The translations under genes were made by a program, and so were the position numbers. Shown piece by piece: positions 8,812-18,236 of a stretch of 64,000 nucleotides of DNA. The notes beneath the pieces are model-generated. The model ran no database searches. It was not told the origin of the DNA and saw nothing but the letters and a program-made list of their open reading frames with translations. The stretch lies in the NCBI GenBank assembly GCA_030651305.1, contig JAUSCI010000051.1, forward strand, positions 62,001 through 126,000, written 5' to 3'. This DNA comes from Sulfuritalea sp. GTDB lineage: Bacteria > Pseudomonadota > Gammaproteobacteria > Burkholderiales > Rhodocyclaceae. How positions within the stretch are numbered: the first letter of the stretch is position 1; each line of letters starts with the position of its first letter.

Positions 8812-9870
8812 ATGACCCAATTACTTGAGCTCCTGATTTGTCCAGCTTGTGGATCGTCATGGAATGAAACGTGGCTTTCTCACCAAAATGGTCAGGGAAT
8901 GAGATGCTCTCAATGCGCGGCCATCTATCCAGCCATTGGCCCCCACGCTTTTCGCGTTTTGGCCGCTGACCTGGGCAAGACCAAGGAAACGGCCGCCGCA
9001 TTTTGGGGAGACCTGTACCGCCAACTGTATAGCGGGGCAGAGTCGCTTGAGAAGAAGGAGTTCAATCGACAACTGGAATTGTTGGAAGACTATTTCCGAA
9101 AGCAGCGCCACCTCGCTGCCACTGAGGTCCGGCTTGGCGAACTCGCCGGAAAGGTAATACTTGAAATCGGCAGTGGCAGTGGCGCGCACAGCGCTTTGTT
9201 CAGGGCGCATGGTGCAAGAATGATCGCCGTCGACTTGACTCCCGAGCGTGTTGTCTCCACCCAACGAATGCTTGGTATCGTCGATAGCGATGCGGCCGAC
9301 TATCTTTGTCTGAATGCGGATGCGGAGAGCCTTCCGCTAAGGAGCGATTCGGTAGACATGGTCTATTCGAATGGGGTGCTGCATCATTCACCAAACACTG
9401 AAAAATGTCTGGCTGAAGTTCATCGGGTATTGAAGCCAGGTGGAGTTGCAGCTCTCATGCTTTATTGTCGATCGTCGGCGCTGTTTTTCAGCCTGTTGTT
9501 GTGGCAGGGACTTCTTAACGGGTCCCGGCTGAATCAGCGAGAGGAAGAGTGGCTGGGGCGAATTACAGAAGGAAAGCCGGTTAACCAAGAGGCATACAAC
9601 CCGGTCACGCGAGTCTACGACCGATCCCAGCTGAGAAACTTGCTGACGGATTTCGAAATCATAAGTTTGCGCAAGAACAGTTTTGAGATCGGACACCTTT
9701 TGCCTCGCGGAGCCGGCCGTCTGAATCAGGTTCTGCAATGGCTCTATGGAACGAGAAAGCATCCGGGTGGTTTGCTGGTGTATGGAGAGGATGCCAATGT
9801 TCAGTCAGGCATTGAGCGCTGGCTTGCAGGCTATTTGGGATTTGACTGGAATATTCTGATAAAAAAATGA
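8812..9870 (+). CDS. SAM-dependent methyltransferase with N-terminal zinc-ribbon
   Basis: The 352-residue protein begins with a Trm112-like zinc ribbon: LLICPACGSSW, then MRCSQCAAIYP, four cysteines in two CxxC pairs. A class I methyltransferase domain follows, with the SAM loop ILEIGSGSGAHSALF (about residue 117) and VYSNGVLHH. Such two-part proteins are common in polysaccharide loci and probably methylate a sugar or lipid-linked glycan. ATG 8812 puts the zinc ribbon at residue 8. The frame also extends to GTG 8764, which would add 16 residues of no evident function. Confidence 0.82.
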   Translation: MTQLLELLICPACGSSWNETWLSHQNGQGMRCSQCAAIYPAIGPHAFRVLAADLGKTKETAAAFWGDLYRQLYSGAESLEKKEFNRQLELLEDYFRKQRHLAATEVRLGELAGKVILEIGSGSGAHSALFRAHGARMIAVDLTPERVVSTQRMLGIVDSDAADYLCLNADAESLPLRSDSVDMVYSNGVLHHSPNTEKCLAEVHRVLKPGGVAALMLYCRSSALFFSLLLWQGLLNGSRLNQREEEWLGRITEGKPVNQEAYNPVTRVYDRSQLRNLLTDFEIISLRKNSFEIGHLLPRGAGRLNQVLQWLYGTRKHPGGLLVYGEDANVQSGIERWLAGYLGFDWNILIKK

Positions 9871-9948
9871 ATCCGAACGCGCCTTAACAAACCGGGCCAG
9901 CTCTGTGTTCTCCAATAATATGGCCATTGCAGAATCGGCCGAGAGGTG

Positions 9949-11751
9949 ATGGTTGGGGATTGCTCAGTTCCGAATTACTCTGTGGATACTTACGAAGCTG
10001 ATCGTCATCGGTTTTTTGGCCGGTTGATTGCCGAGCCACTATTTCTGCTACGCCATGTTCCTTTTCTCTCCCGGGCGATCTTAAGCAGGATACAGACTCG
10101 CCTGAGGGCGGCCACAAGCGATCGGCAGCGAGGCGCCAAACAATGGCCGGCTTGGCTATTGCGCGCGCGCAATAGCCCGTGTACGCCCGTGCCGCCGTTG
10201 CGACTATTCAATCTACTGCCACGATATCCATCTGCCTGCCCCTCGGTGACGATTGAGAATGACGACAGGCGTTCCAGTCGAACAGATAGTCAATCCGACC
10301 CGGAGGATTCCCTGGCCGACAATCGATGGGGACAGCTTCTGCATGTACCTGTCGGGAACGAGCGTGAATGTAGTCTTGCCATCGAGTGCGTGGAGAAGTG
10401 GATTGCCTGCCATACAGATACGGCTGACGCTGCGTGGGAAAGCTATTCTGCATGCGAACGTCTTGCCAACTCGCTCGTGTTCTATGCAAGCATTGCCAGA
10501 ACTGCTGTTCCCAGCCCGTTATCTGACGCATACGTTGATTACCTATGCAGGTCTGTGGATTGGGTATATGGCCACCTTGAATATTATGGCGATCAAAGGA
10601 CAAACAACCATATCCTGAACAACGCCCGAGCGTTGGTGATGGGCGGCGCGATGCTGGCCGATCAGTTTGCTCTCGGCGCAGGGATGAAAATTTTCCAGGA
10701 GTTCTTGCCCCGTATGGTTACGGAACGCGGCTTTCTTCGCGAGCGCTCATCCCATTACCAATTGATAGTCTTGAACTGGGTGCTGGATGCCTGGACGTTT
10801 CTCCGGACAAGCAGCAAGCCGGAACCGCAAGACATCGCGCTTCTGGAACACTATGCGCTGAGCATGGTCACTGCGGCGGCTTCATTGTTGAACAGGGATG
10901 GGCAACTGTGTGCGACGATCGGGGACGTATCGCCGGACTGGACCCCGCGACAGGCTCTGGCGAGACTCTCGGTTCTCTATCCGGACGTCTGGCCGCCCGG
11001 ACGACAAGCATTTCCGCCTTGCGAAGTGCTGGATGGATGGTTCAGGCTTTCGACGGTGAATGGTGTTGTTCTCGGCAATTTCGGTGAAGGAGTTTTTCCT
11101 CCACCCTATCCGACTCACGGCCATAATGACATGACCGGCTTCGTCTGGGCCGAAGGGGGCGTGACGATCCTCACCGACCCCGGCCGATTTCGGTATACCC
11201 CGGATCCCTTGTCACTAATGCAGAAGAGTGCTGCCTCACACAACGTACCACTGGTAAACGGCTTCGCGCCATTTTGCGAGACGCTGTTGCCAAATGGCCA
11301 GTGGTGGCCGCAGCCCTATGCGAGGGCAACTGCCGCAATGACGATCGAAAAGAATGAACTTCTTCTGTCACATGATGGGTTTTCCAGGGCGACGCCGGTT
11401 AAACGCCACGTTCGACGATTGCGTCTTCGAGATCATGTCCTGGAAGTCATCGATTCCTTTGAAGGCGAAGGTGATGTCACTGCAGAGCTCTGCTGGAACT
11501 TCGGCGGAGAGTACTCGGTGTTCGATACGGAGAATCTGGTTGCCAAGAGCAAGACGAATGAGGTGAAGGTTGCCTTGTCGCACTCGGACACGGGCCAGCC
11601 AGTAGTTCATGGGCGCTGCAAGACGGTCCCGCTTCAGGAATCACTCTCTTACGGAGAGGTTGCGCCGTCTCTCGGGCTGAGGCTTAGCCTGCCCTTGGTT
11701 CTGCCGACGCGAATCATGACTAGATTCACCATCTCACGATGTGCGGCATAG
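9949..11751 (+). CDS. heparinase II/III family protein
   Basis: The 600-residue protein has an all-alpha toroid middle region and a C-terminal heparinase II/III-like beta domain. The latter is recognised from THGHNDMTGFVW, the LTDPGRFRYTP stretch and the SAASHNVPLVNG stretch, which match the conserved H/D/Y/HN pattern of the family. Family members are uronic-acid polysaccharide lyases or of unknown function. In glycan biosynthesis loci they usually sit next to AsnB-like genes, as here (13-base overlap with the next gene). No signal peptide is visible, so cytoplasmic or atypically exported action is possible. ATG 9949 follows GTG 9946 and has GAGAGG upstream. Confidence 0.82.
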   Translation: MVGDCSVPNYSVDTYEADRHRFFGRLIAEPLFLLRHVPFLSRAILSRIQTRLRAATSDRQRGAKQWPAWLLRARNSPCTPVPPLRLFNLLPRYPSACPSVTIENDDRRSSRTDSQSDPEDSLADNRWGQLLHVPVGNERECSLAIECVEKWIACHTDTADAAWESYSACERLANSLVFYASIARTAVPSPLSDAYVDYLCRSVDWVYGHLEYYGDQRTNNHILNNARALVMGGAMLADQFALGAGMKIFQEFLPRMVTERGFLRERSSHYQLIVLNWVLDAWTFLRTSSKPEPQDIALLEHYALSMVTAAASLLNRDGQLCATIGDVSPDWTPRQALARLSVLYPDVWPPGRQAFPPCEVLDGWFRLSTVNGVVLGNFGEGVFPPPYPTHGHNDMTGFVWAEGGVTILTDPGRFRYTPDPLSLMQKSAASHNVPLVNGFAPFCETLLPNGQWWPQPYARATAAMTIEKNELLLSHDGFSRATPVKRHVRRLRLRDHVLEVIDSFEGEGDVTAELCWNFGGEYSVFDTENLVAKSKTNEVKVALSHSDTGQPVVHGRCKTVPLQESLSYGEVAPSLGLRLSLPLVLPTRIMTRFTISRCAA

Positions 11752-13589
11752 CGGGCATTATTCGATTCGATGGAATGCCTGCCGCTCAGGAGGATCTGCA
11801 AGGCATGCTCAACCGTCTCGTTCATCGCGGACGTGATCATTGCGGGATGGTTGTTGGCAGCGCCGATCGACTATCGCAAAAGGCCAACGTCGCTCTCGGT
11901 CACCGCAGGCTTTCGATCATCGATCTGTCCGAAGACGCTTTCCAACCGATGTCCTACGATCAAGGTCGGTTGTGGATAAGCTTCAACGGCGAGATTTACA
12001 ACTATCGTGAATTGCGCCTCGAATTACTGGCCGCCGGTTATCGCTTTCAGACTGCATCGGATACGGAAGTCATTCTTGCAGCCTACAAGAAGTGGGGGGA
12101 TGAATGCGTCCGGCATCTGAACGGAATGTTTGCTTTTGCGTTGTGGGACGAAGATCGGGGGCGCCTCTTTTGCGCGCGGGATCATCTCGGCATCAAGCCC
12201 TTCTACTACCTTAAGACGGCCGATTTTTTTGCATTTGCATCCGAATCAAAAGCACTTCGCCAATTTCATGGCAACCACCTGGAACCCGATGCGCTTGCCG
12301 CCTATTTGCTGGGCTTGTATGTCCCGGCTGATTGGAGCATTTTCAGAGGTGTAGCCAAGCTGCTGCCGGGTCACATCATGACCGTGGAGCCGTCCGGCAG
12401 GCTGGTTACCGGCCGTTACTGGCAGATCAGGAATGTTGCGGACAGAGAAGATATTCCTGCAACTCGAAAATCACTGGAAGAAGATCTCAAGCGGGCAGTA
12501 AGCCGGCAGCTTCGCAGCGATGTACCGGTGGGCGCGCTACTGTCGGGAGGAGTAGATAGCGGCATGATCGTGGCCCTGGCTTCCAGCCAAGGTGCCCGGC
12601 TGAATACCTACAGCATCGGCTTCGAGGGGCAGGCGGCAAGCGAACTTCCTGCGGCCGCAGAGATCGCCGCGGCCTTTCAGACAGTGCATCACGAGGCTCA
12701 GGTCACGGCTGCAGCTTCAATCGCCCTGCTTGATACCAGCCTTGGGCATTTGAGTGAACCTATTGCAGACCCGGCGATTGTTCCATCCTACGTTCTTTCG
12801 GAAATGGCAGCAGCAGACGGCGTCAAGGTTCTTTTGTCCGGAACGGGCGGAGACGAAATATTCGGCGGTTATGACCGTTACGTCGGCGTCAACCTGCGCC
12901 GCAGATTGTTTACGTCAACTCCCGAATGGTTGCGGGTATCGGCCGGATCGTTACTACCGCCCGCCAGCAAACTGGGCGCACGTCTCAGAAACGCCAGCCT
13001 GGACATGCTTTTTACGACGGGAGGCAGTTTTGATCTGTGCGCAGCACTGCTTCGCGACGACAAGCAACTGGAAGGATTTCTCGGCAGACTTTCCGGGGCA
13101 ATTCCGGCGCCGTTTGCCACAGAGAGATTGCCATTGCTCTACAAGCAGATGAGCTTTGACATGAGTGCGTATTTGCCAGACGAGATTCTTTTGTTGCTTG
13201 ATCAGATGACGATGGCGCACACCATCGAAGGCAGAGTTCCCCTGCTGGATGTGGATGTGGTCGAAGCAGCATTCCGCTTTCCGCCACGCAGCCATGCGTC
13301 CAGACACAAGACCAAGGTCCTGTTTCGAGACATAGCCGCGGGCTATCTTGGCGAATCGCATGTTTGGCGCAAGAAGCAGGGATTTGCAGGTCCAGTAACT
13401 TGCTGGGTAAGCGAGAATCTCCAGTTGTTCCGAGATGTTGCCATCTCGACTCTCGACATCCCTGGTATGGAGGCCGTTGCACCAGATGTCTTCCGCTTGT
13501 GTGAAGGGAGCGCAGCGCCGAACCGGAGGCAAGCGCATGCGCTGTTTATTCTTTATTGCCTGCATCGATGGCATGACAGTTTGGACTAA
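11739..13589 (+). CDS. asparagine synthase (glutamine-hydrolysing)-type amidotransferase
   Basis: The 616-residue protein has both AsnB domains. An N-terminal class II glutaminase has the nucleophile Cys2 (MCGIAGII) and the NGEIYNYRELR stretch. The C-terminal ATP-pyrophosphatase synthetase domain has the PP-loop SGGVDSG (about residue 270), SGTGGDEIFGGYDRY and VPLLDVDVVEAAF. Reaction class: glutamine-derived ammonia is transferred to an adenylated carboxylate. In polysaccharide loci such proteins are thought to amidate uronic-acid residues rather than make asparagine, and the overlapping heparinase-like gene supports that (inference). All catalytic motifs are intact. Confidence 0.9.
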   Translation: MCGIAGIIRFDGMPAAQEDLQGMLNRLVHRGRDHCGMVVGSADRLSQKANVALGHRRLSIIDLSEDAFQPMSYDQGRLWISFNGEIYNYRELRLELLAAGYRFQTASDTEVILAAYKKWGDECVRHLNGMFAFALWDEDRGRLFCARDHLGIKPFYYLKTADFFAFASESKALRQFHGNHLEPDALAAYLLGLYVPADWSIFRGVAKLLPGHIMTVEPSGRLVTGRYWQIRNVADREDIPATRKSLEEDLKRAVSRQLRSDVPVGALLSGGVDSGMIVALASSQGARLNTYSIGFEGQAASELPAAAEIAAAFQTVHHEAQVTAAASIALLDTSLGHLSEPIADPAIVPSYVLSEMAAADGVKVLLSGTGGDEIFGGYDRYVGVNLRRRLFTSTPEWLRVSAGSLLPPASKLGARLRNASLDMLFTTGGSFDLCAALLRDDKQLEGFLGRLSGAIPAPFATERLPLLYKQMSFDMSAYLPDEILLLLDQMTMAHTIEGRVPLLDVDVVEAAFRFPPRSHASRHKTKVLFRDIAAGYLGESHVWRKKQGFAGPVTCWVSENLQLFRDVAISTLDIPGMEAVAPDVFRLCEGSAAPNRRQAHALFILYCLHRWHDSLD

Positions 13590-13594
13590 GCGGA

Positions 13595-14521
13595 ATGGTC
13601 GCTGCTAAAGCCGAGATCCCCAAAATCAGCGTGATCATTCCTACCCGCAATCGATTGGAATTGCTCCGGAATGCCGTCGCGTCAGTCTTCGGGCAGACGG
13701 AGCAGGATTTTGAATTGATTGTGGTCGACGACGGTTCCAAGGATGGAACGCATGCATATCTCGAAGCTTTGGCTGCCGACGATTCGCGCGTAAGACCCAT
13801 ATTCAACCAGCAATCTAGAGGTGGTGCTGCGGCGCGAAACACAGGCATTTCCGTCAGCAGAGGCCGTTGGATAGCGTTTCTTGACGATGATGATGAGTGG
13901 CTTCGGCATAAGCTAGCCTTGCAGCTTTCTGCTTTGGCGGCTGCACCCAACGCGGTTGCCTGTAGTTCTTCCTACTTGCGCCGAAACGCTGCCGGCAGGA
14001 CCAGGGTAGTGCACATACCAAGAACGGCGAGTTTCGAGGATTTGTTGTATGGCAGCGTCATGGGCGGAACTTCACTTTGTCTCTGCAATGGGGCGGCTGT
14101 GCGCGGTATTGGTGGTTTCGATCCAATGTTTCGGAGCGGTCAGGACTGGGATCTGTGGACACGACTTAGCCAAATAGGTACGCTGATCAGTTGCGCAGAA
14201 CCGACAGTGATCTACCGCGCACACGACGGGGTGCGAATATCAAACGACATGGCCGCCCAGTATCAAGGGGCGCGACGTTTTTACTTTAAGTACAAGCAGT
14301 TCATGGGCAATGGCGTCAGAGCACATCGTCTTGCGTACTTGTGGTACATCATGTCGAGGCAGCCGGAGCGCGGAATTTGGCATCGCCTAAAGTACCTGAC
14401 GCTTGCCATCTCCAAGGCCGGAACTGGGGCGGCTGTGCGATACACGACAAGCAGCCTGCCAAGGTTGCTTGCGGATATTGTTTCGTGTCAGCGCCACAAG
14501 GCGAACAGGCACCGGCGGTAA
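13595..14521 (+). CDS. glycosyltransferase family 2
   Basis: This 308-residue GT-A enzyme begins with the family 2 strand ISVIIPTRNRLELL and continues with VVDDGSKDGT (nucleotide binding) and the DXD-like cluster AFLDDDDEW (about residue 90). GGFDPMFRSGQDWDLWTRL, the acceptor/catalytic base region with the ED/QDWDL variant, follows near residue 185. It transfers a sugar from an NDP donor to the growing lipid-linked glycan on the cytoplasmic face. It has no membrane span. It starts 5 bp after asnB, and donor and acceptor are unknown. Confidence 0.9.
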   Translation: MVAAKAEIPKISVIIPTRNRLELLRNAVASVFGQTEQDFELIVVDDGSKDGTHAYLEALAADDSRVRPIFNQQSRGGAAARNTGISVSRGRWIAFLDDDDEWLRHKLALQLSALAAAPNAVACSSSYLRRNAAGRTRVVHIPRTASFEDLLYGSVMGGTSLCLCNGAAVRGIGGFDPMFRSGQDWDLWTRLSQIGTLISCAEPTVIYRAHDGVRISNDMAAQYQGARRFYFKYKQFMGNGVRAHRLAYLWYIMSRQPERGIWHRLKYLTLAISKAGTGAAVRYTTSSLPRLLADIVSCQRHKANRHRR

Positions 14522-14532
14522 AGAATCCGGTG

Positions 14533-15237
14533 ATGAAGCATTGCTTTCTTAGCCATGTCCTTACAGAAACGACCCCTCTTTTTGGTGGCAGCGGAGTCAT
14601 TGCCCTAAAACAGGAACGTTCGATTGTTCGAGGAGATAGCGCCAATAGTTCAAGCTTGGCGTTCCCCGCCCATGTAGGGACTCACGTCGATGCGCCACAT
14701 CATTTTGATCCAAATGGCGCCACATTGGATCAGTATCCGCCCGGTTTCTGGATATGCCGTAGACCGTTTGTTTCGGAAGTCACGGCTGAACCGGGAGAAC
14801 TGATAACTGTGAGTAAACTTGAGCCCGCTTTGCGCCGGATGCCGGCGGGGTCGGACCTGCTGTTGCTGCGGACCGGTTTCGAGCAATTCAGAAATGCGAT
14901 TCACATGCATACCTACATTTTCGAGGGTCCGGGAATAGTGCCAGAAGTCGGCATTTGGCTAAGGGAGACATACCGCTTGAAGATGATCGGTTTCGATTTT
15001 CTCTCGCTGAGCAGCTATTGCCATCGAGAACCGGGAAGGCAGGCGCACCGTGCATTTCTCCTGCAGGGTGGCGCATACGGCGGAATGAACCTGTCAGGAA
15101 ACCCGATACTCATCATCGAGGACATGCATTTAGAAGGGATTGCCAGGAAAATGAACAGTGTCATTGTGGCTCCCTTACGTTATGCAATGGCTGATGGTGC
15201 CCCCGTTACTGTCATTGGAACAAGTGGTTCGGCATGA
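14533..15237 (+). CDS. cyclase family hydrolase (kynurenine formamidase-like)
   Basis: This 234-residue protein is in the metal-dependent cyclase/kynurenine formamidase (KynB) superfamily. The diagnostic metal motif AHVGTHVDAPHHF (HxGTHxDxPxH) lies at about residues 46-58. Family members hydrolyse amides or lactones, and a biosynthetic role in a glycan locus is unusual. ATG 14533 was chosen because it gives the usual family length; the frame runs upstream inside the preceding glycosyltransferase. No tryptophan-catabolism gene is nearby, so a hydrolytic or lactone-opening step on a sugar intermediate is the better guess. That is inference only. Confidence 0.8.
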   Translation: MKHCFLSHVLTETTPLFGGSGVIALKQERSIVRGDSANSSSLAFPAHVGTHVDAPHHFDPNGATLDQYPPGFWICRRPFVSEVTAEPGELITVSKLEPALRRMPAGSDLLLLRTGFEQFRNAIHMHTYIFEGPGIVPEVGIWLRETYRLKMIGFDFLSLSSYCHREPGRQAHRAFLLQGGAYGGMNLSGNPILIIEDMHLEGIARKMNSVIVAPLRYAMADGAPVTVIGTSGSA

Positions 15238-15258
15238 TGTTCAATAGTCCACAATTTC

Positions 15259-16203
15259 ATGTTTCTTGACGGCAATCGCACAGGCGATCGTCCGCCAATT
15301 GCTTGCGTCACAGGGGCGTCAGGCATGATTGGGGGGCGCATCGTGGGAAAACTGTTGGAGCGCGGATATGAGGTCCGAGGACTTACCCGTGGTCAGCACC
15401 TGAATCAGGCAGTTCGCGCATTCAGAGCGGATTTGTCGGACGAGGTGCATCTTGATGAGTTCATGAGGGGCGCAGACATGGTGTTTCACTGCGCAGGTGA
15501 ATTGAATGACGAGTCGAAGATGCAGGAGGTCAATATCCTCGGAACGGCTCGAATCGTGGATTTGGTCAGAAGGCACCAAATCAGATACTTTTGCCACCTG
15601 AGCAGTGCAGGCGTGGTCGGGCGCAGCTTGCAACGTCGCGTGGATGAAGCGACGCCGTGCCAGCCACAAAACACCTATGAACGAACAAAGCTCGAAGCGG
15701 AGAAACTGGCTGGCCGCCAAATCGCGGGGTGCACCACGATCATCCTGCGACCAACCAACGTTGTGGACAGTAGTCATCTTGGAGAGCTTCATCTTGCGGT
15801 GAGTGGTTCGCTAAAGAGCAGAGTCATGACAATCGTCAAGGGTGGAGAGTGCGCCCATATGGTTCACGCCTTGGATGTAGCGGCGGCGGCCCTGTTTTTT
15901 CTGGATCGGCCGCCATCGCAGATTCCCCGGCTATTTTTCGTCTCTCGCGATGATGACCCGCAGAACACGGTTGGCGCCTTGTGGTCACTGTATCGAGCCA
16001 TGAAAGCTGATCGGGACGCGTCGGTGATTGCGCCTCACCCGCATCTCCCTGTATGTGTTCCCTATATTCTGAGGAGGATGGTGCTCCGAACGGGCAATTG
16101 CGGTAACGTTAGGTACTCGTCCGAGCGCTTGATGTCGGAGGGCTTCCTATTTTCGTTCGGGATAAAAGACATCGTCGCGAACATCATCGCCGAACGCCAC
16201 TAA
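15259..16203 (+). CDS. NAD-dependent epimerase/dehydratase (extended SDR)
   Basis: The 314-residue extended SDR has the dinucleotide fingerprint CVTGASGMIGGRIVGKL, the HLSSAG serine strand and the catalytic tyrosine/lysine pair in NTYERTKLEAE (about residue 140). ILRPTNVV and a C-terminal substrate domain follow. Enzymes of this group epimerise, dehydrate or reduce NDP-sugars. The first ten residues before the Rossmann strand are longer than usual. It lies between a cyclase-family hydrolase and a GT4 glycosyltransferase. The substrate is unknown. Confidence 0.86.
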   Translation: MFLDGNRTGDRPPIACVTGASGMIGGRIVGKLLERGYEVRGLTRGQHLNQAVRAFRADLSDEVHLDEFMRGADMVFHCAGELNDESKMQEVNILGTARIVDLVRRHQIRYFCHLSSAGVVGRSLQRRVDEATPCQPQNTYERTKLEAEKLAGRQIAGCTTIILRPTNVVDSSHLGELHLAVSGSLKSRVMTIVKGGECAHMVHALDVAAAALFFLDRPPSQIPRLFFVSRDDDPQNTVGALWSLYRAMKADRDASVIAPHPHLPVCVPYILRRMVLRTGNCGNVRYSSERLMSEGFLFSFGIKDIVANIIAERH

Positions 16204-16208
16204 GTACA

Positions 16209-17369
16209 ATGCGCATCTTGTACGTTAACGCGACGCTTGATCCTGTATGGGGAGGTGGCGCATCCGAGCGAACTCGCAGGCTATCAGCGGCCTTGGCGAG
16301 GATGGGCCATCGCGTGACGGTATTGACTATCGATCTTGGGCTAAGCGCCTCTCGGACAAGCGAGATAGAAGGGGTCGACGTGGTATCGCTAAGGTGCTTG
16401 AACCAGCGGTTTGCTTTTCCAGAACTGCCGATAACCCAGTTACGCCAGTTGATAGACCGCCAGGATTTTGTCCACCTGACCGCCCATTGGACGATCCTGA
16501 ACGCCTTGATCTATGTCCTGGCGCGGATCGCCAACAAACCCTACGCAGTAAACCCCGCAGGCTCGCTGCCCCGTTTCGGTCGTTCGCCTATTCTGAAAGG
16601 TATCTATAATTTTCTGTTGGGCAGGGCGATCATCAGAAACGCAGATGTGCACATCGCTATAGCGCCTACCGAAATTCCACAGTTCGGGGAGTATGGCGTA
16701 CCGGCGGAGCGGGTTTCAGTCATTCCAAACGGAATCGATGCGGCGTCTTTCGATCCGGTTGATCCCTTGCCGTTCAGGACGCGTCACTGCTTGGGCGACT
16801 TGCCGCTCATTCTCTTCATGGGCCGGCTCAATCCAATCAAGGGCCCTGACTTGCTGCTGGATGCCTTCGTGCAAATTGCCAGTCGCTTTCCTTCTTACCA
16901 GTTGGTATTCGCCGGGCCCAACGAGGGAATGGAGACCACTCTGCGTGAGTTCGCCCAGAACCACGGTGTAGAAGATCGGGTACGGTTCATAGGCTATGTC
17001 GGCGAGGACGAGAAAACCGCGGCTTATCGTTCTGCGACACTGCTTGCCATACCGTCTCGAAAGGAGGCAATGTCCATCGTTGTCCTTGAAGGCGGCGCGG
17101 CAGGAATTCCCGTATTACTGACGGATCAGTGCGGTTTTGACGACGTTGAGCGGATCGGTGGCGGGCGCGTCGTCAAGGCGGAAGCGGCGGCAATTGCCGA
17201 TGGATTGGCGGCTATGTTGAGTGAGGCGCAAGAACTGCCGGAGTCGGGCCGCAAACTACGCGAGCTGGTGCGTCGTGATTTCACGTGGGATACGGCGGCC
17301 AAGCAACTGTCCGCCATAATTGAAATGACTGCGGAACAAAGGCAGGATGCAAAGAAGGGCGGCAAATGA
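16209..17369 (+). CDS. glycosyltransferase family 4
   Basis: The 386-residue GT-B glycosyltransferase has a glycine-rich N-terminal loop (WGGGASERTRRLSAAL). The C-terminal GT4 donor-binding domain shows ILFMGRLNPIKGPDLLLDAF, VRFIGYVGEDEK and the retaining-enzyme EX7E-like segment PSRKEAMSIVVLEGGAAGIP. It adds a sugar from an NDP donor to the glycan in the cytoplasm. It begins 5 bp after the SDR gene and overlaps the next gene by four bases. Donor and linkage cannot be inferred. Confidence 0.9.
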   Translation: MRILYVNATLDPVWGGGASERTRRLSAALARMGHRVTVLTIDLGLSASRTSEIEGVDVVSLRCLNQRFAFPELPITQLRQLIDRQDFVHLTAHWTILNALIYVLARIANKPYAVNPAGSLPRFGRSPILKGIYNFLLGRAIIRNADVHIAIAPTEIPQFGEYGVPAERVSVIPNGIDAASFDPVDPLPFRTRHCLGDLPLILFMGRLNPIKGPDLLLDAFVQIASRFPSYQLVFAGPNEGMETTLREFAQNHGVEDRVRFIGYVGEDEKTAAYRSATLLAIPSRKEAMSIVVLEGGAAGIPVLLTDQCGFDDVERIGGGRVVKAEAAAIADGLAAMLSEAQELPESGRKLRELVRRDFTWDTAAKQLSAIIEMTAEQRQDAKKGGK

Positions 17370-18223
17370 AAGTTCTGGTTCTCGGCGCGACCGGGATGAT
17401 AGGCAACGCCATGTTTCGGGTGCTGGGTCGCGATTCATCGTACGAAATCGTTGGCACGATTCGCAGCGAAAGTGACCGGGCATTTTTTGATGCTGAGGCA
17501 GTAAACAGGTTGGTGGTTGGAGTTGATGTTGAGAACTGCGATGCGCTGATGCGTACGTTTGCCGCAATTCGTCCGGATGTTGTGATCAATTGCGTTGGGG
17601 CCACGAAGCACATGGCCTCCGGAAGAGATGCATTGACCGCGATACCGCTCAATGCACTGCTACCCCACCGACTAGCGAAACTGTGTGAGGGCTATGCGGC
17701 GAGGCTGATACATGTCAGCACGGATTGCGTGTTTTCCGGCAAACAGGGCAACTATCGCGAGAATGTCCGGCCGGACGCCGAAGATGTCTATGGCAGAACC
17801 AAGGCTCTGGGCGAGGTCGACTACCCAAATACAATTACCCTGCGCACTTCAACCATAGGACATGAACTGCGCGGCCATTTGGGTCTGCTGGAGTGGTTTC
17901 TGGCACAACCAGAGCGTTGCAAGGGGTTTCGTCGCGCTGTATTCTCGGGCTTGCCGTCAGTTACGTTTGCTCAGGTGGTACGCGACCTGGTCATTCCAAA
18001 ACAGAAGCTAAGCGGCCTTTTCCACGTCGCAGGAAGGCCAATTTCAAAGTACGACCTGTTGGTTAATATTGCTGACGTGTACAACAAATCGATCGAGGTT
18101 GTTGCGGACGACACGTTCGTCATCGATCGATCGCTGAATTCAGACCGGTTTTTCGATGCCACCGGATACCGGCCGCCTGATTGGAAAACATTGATAAGAG
18201 CAATGCACCAGGATAGGCAATGA
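17366..18223 (+). CDS. RmlD-like SDR: UDP-4-keto-6-deoxy-HexNAc reductase (WbvR/WbjC role)
   Basis: This 285-residue SDR has VLVLGATGMIGNAMFRVLG at the N-terminus, STDCVFSGKQGNY and the YxxxK pair in DVYGRTKALGE. This RmlD-like pattern is typical of 4-ketosugar reductases. It directly precedes a WbjB/CapE-type dehydratase and a WbjD/CapG-type 2-epimerase, so it should reduce the 4-keto intermediate. WbjC/CapF/FnlB enzymes of the L-FucNAc route are about 370 residues with a C-terminal cupin; this protein stops after the SDR part. In that it resembles the RmlD-type WbvR of UDP-L-QuiNAc synthesis (family knowledge from memory). The 4-base overlap with the preceding GT4 indicates coupling. Confidence 0.82.
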   Translation: MKVLVLGATGMIGNAMFRVLGRDSSYEIVGTIRSESDRAFFDAEAVNRLVVGVDVENCDALMRTFAAIRPDVVINCVGATKHMASGRDALTAIPLNALLPHRLAKLCEGYAARLIHVSTDCVFSGKQGNYRENVRPDAEDVYGRTKALGEVDYPNTITLRTSTIGHELRGHLGLLEWFLAQPERCKGFRRAVFSGLPSVTFAQVVRDLVIPKQKLSGLFHVAGRPISKYDLLVNIADVYNKSIEVVADDTFVIDRSLNSDRFFDATGYRPPDWKTLIRAMHQDRQ

Positions 18224-18236
18224 TTGAGGATGAAAT

